From Pseudonocardia sp. HH130629-09 (GTDB lineage Bacteria > Actinomycetota > Actinomycetes > Mycobacteriales > Pseudonocardiaceae): DNA of 64,000 bases. A model generated the notes under the pieces. That model did not search any database, was not told the DNA's origin, and saw nothing but the letters and a program-made list of their open reading frames with translations. The stretch spans positions 62,001 through 126,000 of the forward strand of contig NZ_CP011868.1 of the NCBI RefSeq assembly GCF_001294645.1, in the 5' to 3' direction. The translations under genes were made by a program, and so were the position numbers. Of this stretch, positions 61,591 to 64,000 are shown piece by piece. How positions within the stretch are numbered: the stretch's first letter is position 1; each line of letters opens with the position of its first letter.

Positions 61591-62121
61591 ATGACGTCTC
61601 CGACCCCGCCGCAGGCCGCGGCGCGGGAGCGTGCCGGTGAGCCCGGGCTGGCCACCACGGTGGCGCTCTACACGCTCGCGCGGCTCGGTCTGCTCGCCGT
61701 GATGACGGTCGTTCTCGCGCTGATCGGTGTGCCGTGGCTCGTCGCGCTGCTCGTGGCGCTCGTCGTCGCACTGCCGCTGTCGATGGTGCTGTTCCGCGGG
61801 CTGCGGGAGCGGCTGGACCGGGCGATCGCCGCGTCGACGGCCCGCCGGTCGTCGGAGCGGGAGTCGCTGCGTGCCCAGCTGCGCGGCGACGTCGGCCCGC
61901 CGCCGACCCCGGTCGCACCCACCGAGCCGGCGTCCCCGTCGGCCGACACGTCCCCGTCGGCGACCGGAGCATCGTCCACCGCGTCCCCGTCCGGTGCCTC
62001 TCCGTCTGCCGCGTCGCAGTCGGTCGCTGACGGCCCGGACGGCCCGGACGGCGCTGCCGGCCCTGAGGCGTCCGCCGGGGTCGACCCGGCCCCGTCGGCG
62101 GCCGACGGCCCGGCCCGCTGA
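61591..62121 (+). CDS. DUF4229-domain membrane protein
   Basis: Protein of 176 residues. Two membrane spans (TVALYTLARLGLLAVMTVVLALIG and PWLVALLVALVVALPLSMVLF) followed by a basic segment (RGLRERLDRAIAASTARRSSER) and an 80-residue Ala/Ser/Pro-rich tail. The DUF4229 family is actinobacterial and uncharacterised, often near menaquinone genes. TACCCT (61578-61583) is 7 nt before ATG. It converges on menA. Confidence 0.82.
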   Translation: MTSPTPPQAAARERAGEPGLATTVALYTLARLGLLAVMTVVLALIGVPWLVALLVALVVALPLSMVLFRGLRERLDRAIAASTARRSSERESLRAQLRGDVGPPPTPVAPTEPASPSADTSPSATGASSTASPSGASPSAASQSVADGPDGPDGAAGPEASAGVDPAPSAADGPAR

Positions 62122-62308
62122 CGGCCGGACGCCCCGGCTCGCCGGCCGGTTGCGCCCCGACGTGTGGGCCCGCGGGCCCCTTCCCGGGACGGATCGCCCC
62201 GGTACGGCCGACCGCCGTACTCCGACGTGCGGACGGCGCGCCTCGGTCCGGGGACCGCGGGCAGCACTGTCGTGCCGGATCGCCCCGCCGGCGGCGCCGG
62301 GACCGGTC

Positions 62309-63181
62309 TCAGCCGAACGCGAGCCCGACCGCCACGGCCACGCCCCAGGCCAGCAGGAGCAGGCCGGTGTCCTTGAGGACGGGGATGAGCGCGGGGCCCT
62401 GTGCCCCGCCGAGCACGATCCGCACCGGCCGCACGGCTGCGGGCAGTGCGAGGAGCGCCAGCAGCACGCCGGGCCGGTCGAACGCGGCACCGACCGCGAC
62501 GACGAACGGCACCAGTACCAGCGCGAGATGGAGCAGCCGGGTGCCGCGATCCCCGAGTCGCACCGCGAGGGTGCGCTTGCCGACGCCCCGGTCGCCCGGG
62601 ATGTCCCGCAGGTTGTTCGCGACCAGCACGGCGCAGGTCAACAGTCCGGCACCGACCGCGGCCCCGACGGCGGCGGCGTCGACGCGCCCGGCCTGGGTCA
62701 CCATGGTTCCCAGCACCGCGACCGGGCCGAAGAACACGAACACCGCGACCTCGCCGAGCCCGGCGTAGCCGTAGGGCCGCGATCCGCCGGTGTAGTACCA
62801 GGCCCCGACGATGCACAGGGCCCCCACGAGCAGCAGCCACCACTGGCCCGAGACCGCCGTGAGCACCAGCCCGGCGACGGCCGCGATCCCGAAGCAGGCG
62901 AACGCCGCGGTCTTCACGGTGGCCGGCTCGGCGGCCCGGGAGCCGACCAGGCGCTGGGGGCCGACGCGCTCGTCGTCGGTGCCGCGGATGCCGTCGGAGT
63001 AGTCGTTGGCGAAGTTCACCCCGATCACCAGCGCGACCGCCACCAGGAGGGCGAGCAGTGCGGAGCCGGGAGCGACGGCGCCCGCGCCGAGCGCGGCGCC
63101 GGTCCCGACGAGGACGGGCGAGATCGCGGTGGGAAGGGTGCGCGGCCGCGCGCCCTCGACCCACTCTGCCGTGGTGGCCAC
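62309..63181 (-). CDS. menA: 1,4-dihydroxy-2-naphthoate polyprenyltransferase MenA
   Basis: UbiA-family membrane prenyltransferase of 290 residues that makes demethylmenaquinone from DHNA and a polyprenyl diphosphate. Eight to nine spans. The first Mg-diphosphate motif is [18 protein letters not shown] (NDxxD) and the second [22 protein letters not shown] (DxxxD). GTG 63181 has TAGGTT (63188-63193) 6 nt upstream. It is the electron-carrier counterpart of the haem and cytochrome c genes nearby. Confidence 0.95.
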   Translation of the reverse strand: MATTAEWVEGARPRTLPTAISPVLVGTGAALGAGAVAPGSALLALLVAVALVIGVNFANDYSDGIRGTDDERVGPQRLVGSRAAEPATVKTAAFACFGIAAVAGLVLTAVSGQWWLLLVGALCIVGAWYYTGGSRPYGYAGLGEVAVFVFFGPVAVLGTMVTQAGRVDAAAVGAAVGAGLLTCAVLVANNLRDIPGDRGVGKRTLAVRLGDRGTRLLHLALVLVPFVVAVGAAFDRPGVLLALLALPAAVRPVRIVLGGAQGPALIPVLKDTGLLLLAWGVAVAVGLAFG

Positions 63182-63233
63182 CCCGGAAACCTATCCCGCC
63201 GCGCCGCCGTCCCGCCGGAACCGTCCCACCTCA

Positions 63234-63301
63234 CAGCCACACCCTGGGCCGGTCGCCACACCCGCTGCAACAGGTGTGAGGACCGGCCCAGGGTGTGGCT
63301 G
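63234..63301 (-). terminator. Long perfect hairpin upstream of menA
   Basis: Arms 63234-63254 and 63281-63301 are exact 21-bp inverted copies; inside, CACACC/GGTGTG (63257-63262 and 63273-63278) extends the pairing, giving about 27 bp. It lies 14 bp after the stop of the upstream minus-strand gene and 53 bp before the menA start, so it most likely terminates that transcript and insulates menA. Confidence 0.7.
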
Positions 63302-63314
63302 CGGACCCGGGAGG

Positions 63315-64000
63315 TCAGGGGGTGCCGGAGGGTGCCCGTCGGGCCGAGCCGGGTGTCACGCGGGCGGCCTGGCTGGCGCCGTCGGGGACGTCGCTCGTGG
63401 GCGCTGGCGTGGGGGTGGATCCGCCGGCGGCCGGAGCACCGGTGCCCGGCCGGTCCGCCCAGGAGGGCGACGGTGCGGGGGAGGCCGGAGCGGTGCCTGC
63501 CGGGGCGGAGGTGGTGGCCGGAGCCGGTGAGCCGGCCGCCCCGGCGGACCCGCTGGGTGCCGGGGAGGTCGCGAACCCGGCGGACGCCGCGGGAGCGGTG
63601 GAGCCGCCGGACGCGGCGGGAACGGCGGAGTCACCGGGCGCAGCCGAGGCGCCGGGCGCGGACGGCGCAGCGGGCGTGGGCCCGGCGGCGGAGGAGTCGG
63701 ACGGAGCCGGTGCGGCGGGCGCTGCCGGGGCGTCGCAGGCCGGGACGTCGCCCGGCAGCCCGGCGAACGCCGTCGTCGGGAGGTACTGGCCGTCGCCGAT
63801 CCGGACGAACGCGCCGGAGGCGCACTGCACCGGCACCTCGGTGGCGTCGACGGCGATCCCGACCGACTCCGCGCCGGCCTCGGGACGGGCGAGGATCTGC
63901 ACGTCCGGGGCGCCCTCGGTGCGGATCGCGGACAGCCGCTGCGACCCGGTCCACAGGTAGTCGACCTGGACCTGCGAGTTGTCCTTCAGCCCCAGGACGT
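63315..64000 (-). CDS. Secreted-type Ala/Pro-rich protein, partial (5' end outside window)
   Basis: The C-terminal 228 residues of a protein whose frame runs off the window edge. The visible upstream part has strands (SQVQVDYLWTGSQRLSAIR, EVPVQCASGAFVRIGDGQYL) with two cysteines (VQCAS and PACDAP) that could form a disulfide outside the cell; then about 120 residues of Ala/Pro/Ser/Gly linker to the end (RRAPSGTP). No family was recognised. The protein is probably exported or cell-wall associated. Confidence 0.65.
   Translation of the reverse strand, partial: VLGLKDNSQVQVDYLWTGSQRLSAIRTEGAPDVQILARPEAGAESVGIAVDATEVPVQCASGAFVRIGDGQYLPTTAFAGLPGDVPACDAPAAPAAPAPSDSSAAGPTPAAPSAPGASAAPGDSAVPAASGGSTAPAASAGFATSPAPSGSAGAAGSPAPATTSAPAGTAPASPAPSPSWADRPGTGAPAAGGSTPTPAPTSDVPDGASQAARVTPGSARRAPSGTP

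Noticed and set aside
1..64000. Search by eye for tRNA, rRNA, CRISPR arrays and prophage genes
   Set aside because: No cloverleaf ending in CCA context, rRNA core, spaced repeats or phage structural genes were recognised; a covariance-model scan would be decisive.

Overview
This is a 64-kb stretch of a very GC-rich chromosome from an actinobacterium, most probably a Pseudonocardia-like member of the Pseudonocardiaceae. The evidence is the codon use (G/C at almost every third position), many GTG starts, mycothiol synthesis (mshA), SenX3-RegX3, Rex, BldC- and BldN-like regulators, bS22, DUF3027 and DUF2771. The gene order combines blocks known from Mycobacterium tuberculosis (the Rv0871-Rv0883 neighbourhood; Rv0486-Rv0534) with the bldN/rsbN/rex/hem order known from Streptomyces. 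The species cannot be fixed from the window alone.

Layout. (1) 1-10053: cold-shock protein, LLM flavin oxidoreductase, DUF2771 lipoprotein, MFS carrier, glutamine-cyclotransferase-like lipoprotein, DUF3027, a large GHKL (Hsp90/sacsin-like) ATPase, mshA and a YbjN-family gene. (2) 10054-25686: an accessory block lying where M. tuberculosis has almost nothing between the mshA/YbjN pair and gpm1. It holds an XRE-cupin regulator with a perfect 26-bp operator and an arylsulfotransferase/NCS2-permease pair, an acyl-CoA ligase, a patch of IS fragments and broken genes (14.9-17.3 kb), D-amino-acid oxidase, TenA, an APC permease with a GntR regulator, and an arginine catabolism unit (Lrp, arginine dihydrolase-like, ornithine aminotransferase). 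(3) 25687-37125: gpmA, senX3-regX3, ppx, sugar-phosphate isomerase-like, thioesterase, proC, a small HTH protein, bS22, epimerase, acyltransferase and a broken DUF5313 gene. (4) 37110-40664: HAD phosphatase, RsbN-like DUF5667 anti-sigma and BldN-like ECF sigma. (5) 41225-53550: AMP ligase, glutaredoxin, molybdopterin enzyme, then rex-hemA-hemC-hemD, hemB and hemL: the C5 haem pathway under a Rex operator. (6) 53553-60628: phosphatase, then a ResA/CcdA/ResB/CcsB System II cytochrome c maturation set and a ParA/MinD-like ATPase. (7) 60758-64000: small membrane protein, bldC, DUF4229, menA and a secreted protein cut by the window edge.

How the genes fit together. Blocks 5-7 supply respiration: haem precursors, cytochrome c assembly and menaquinone (menA). 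Rex senses NADH/NAD+ and its likely site overlaps the -35 of its own operon. RegX3 likely binds three 11-bp direct repeats upstream of senX3. Arginine can run to ornithine and glutamate semialdehyde, with proC further along.

A window-wide pattern is a TANNNT-like hexamer 6-8 nt before the start codon of at least 23 genes. This suggests widespread leaderless transcription, and it was used to choose several start codons. No rRNA, tRNA, CRISPR array or prophage was seen.
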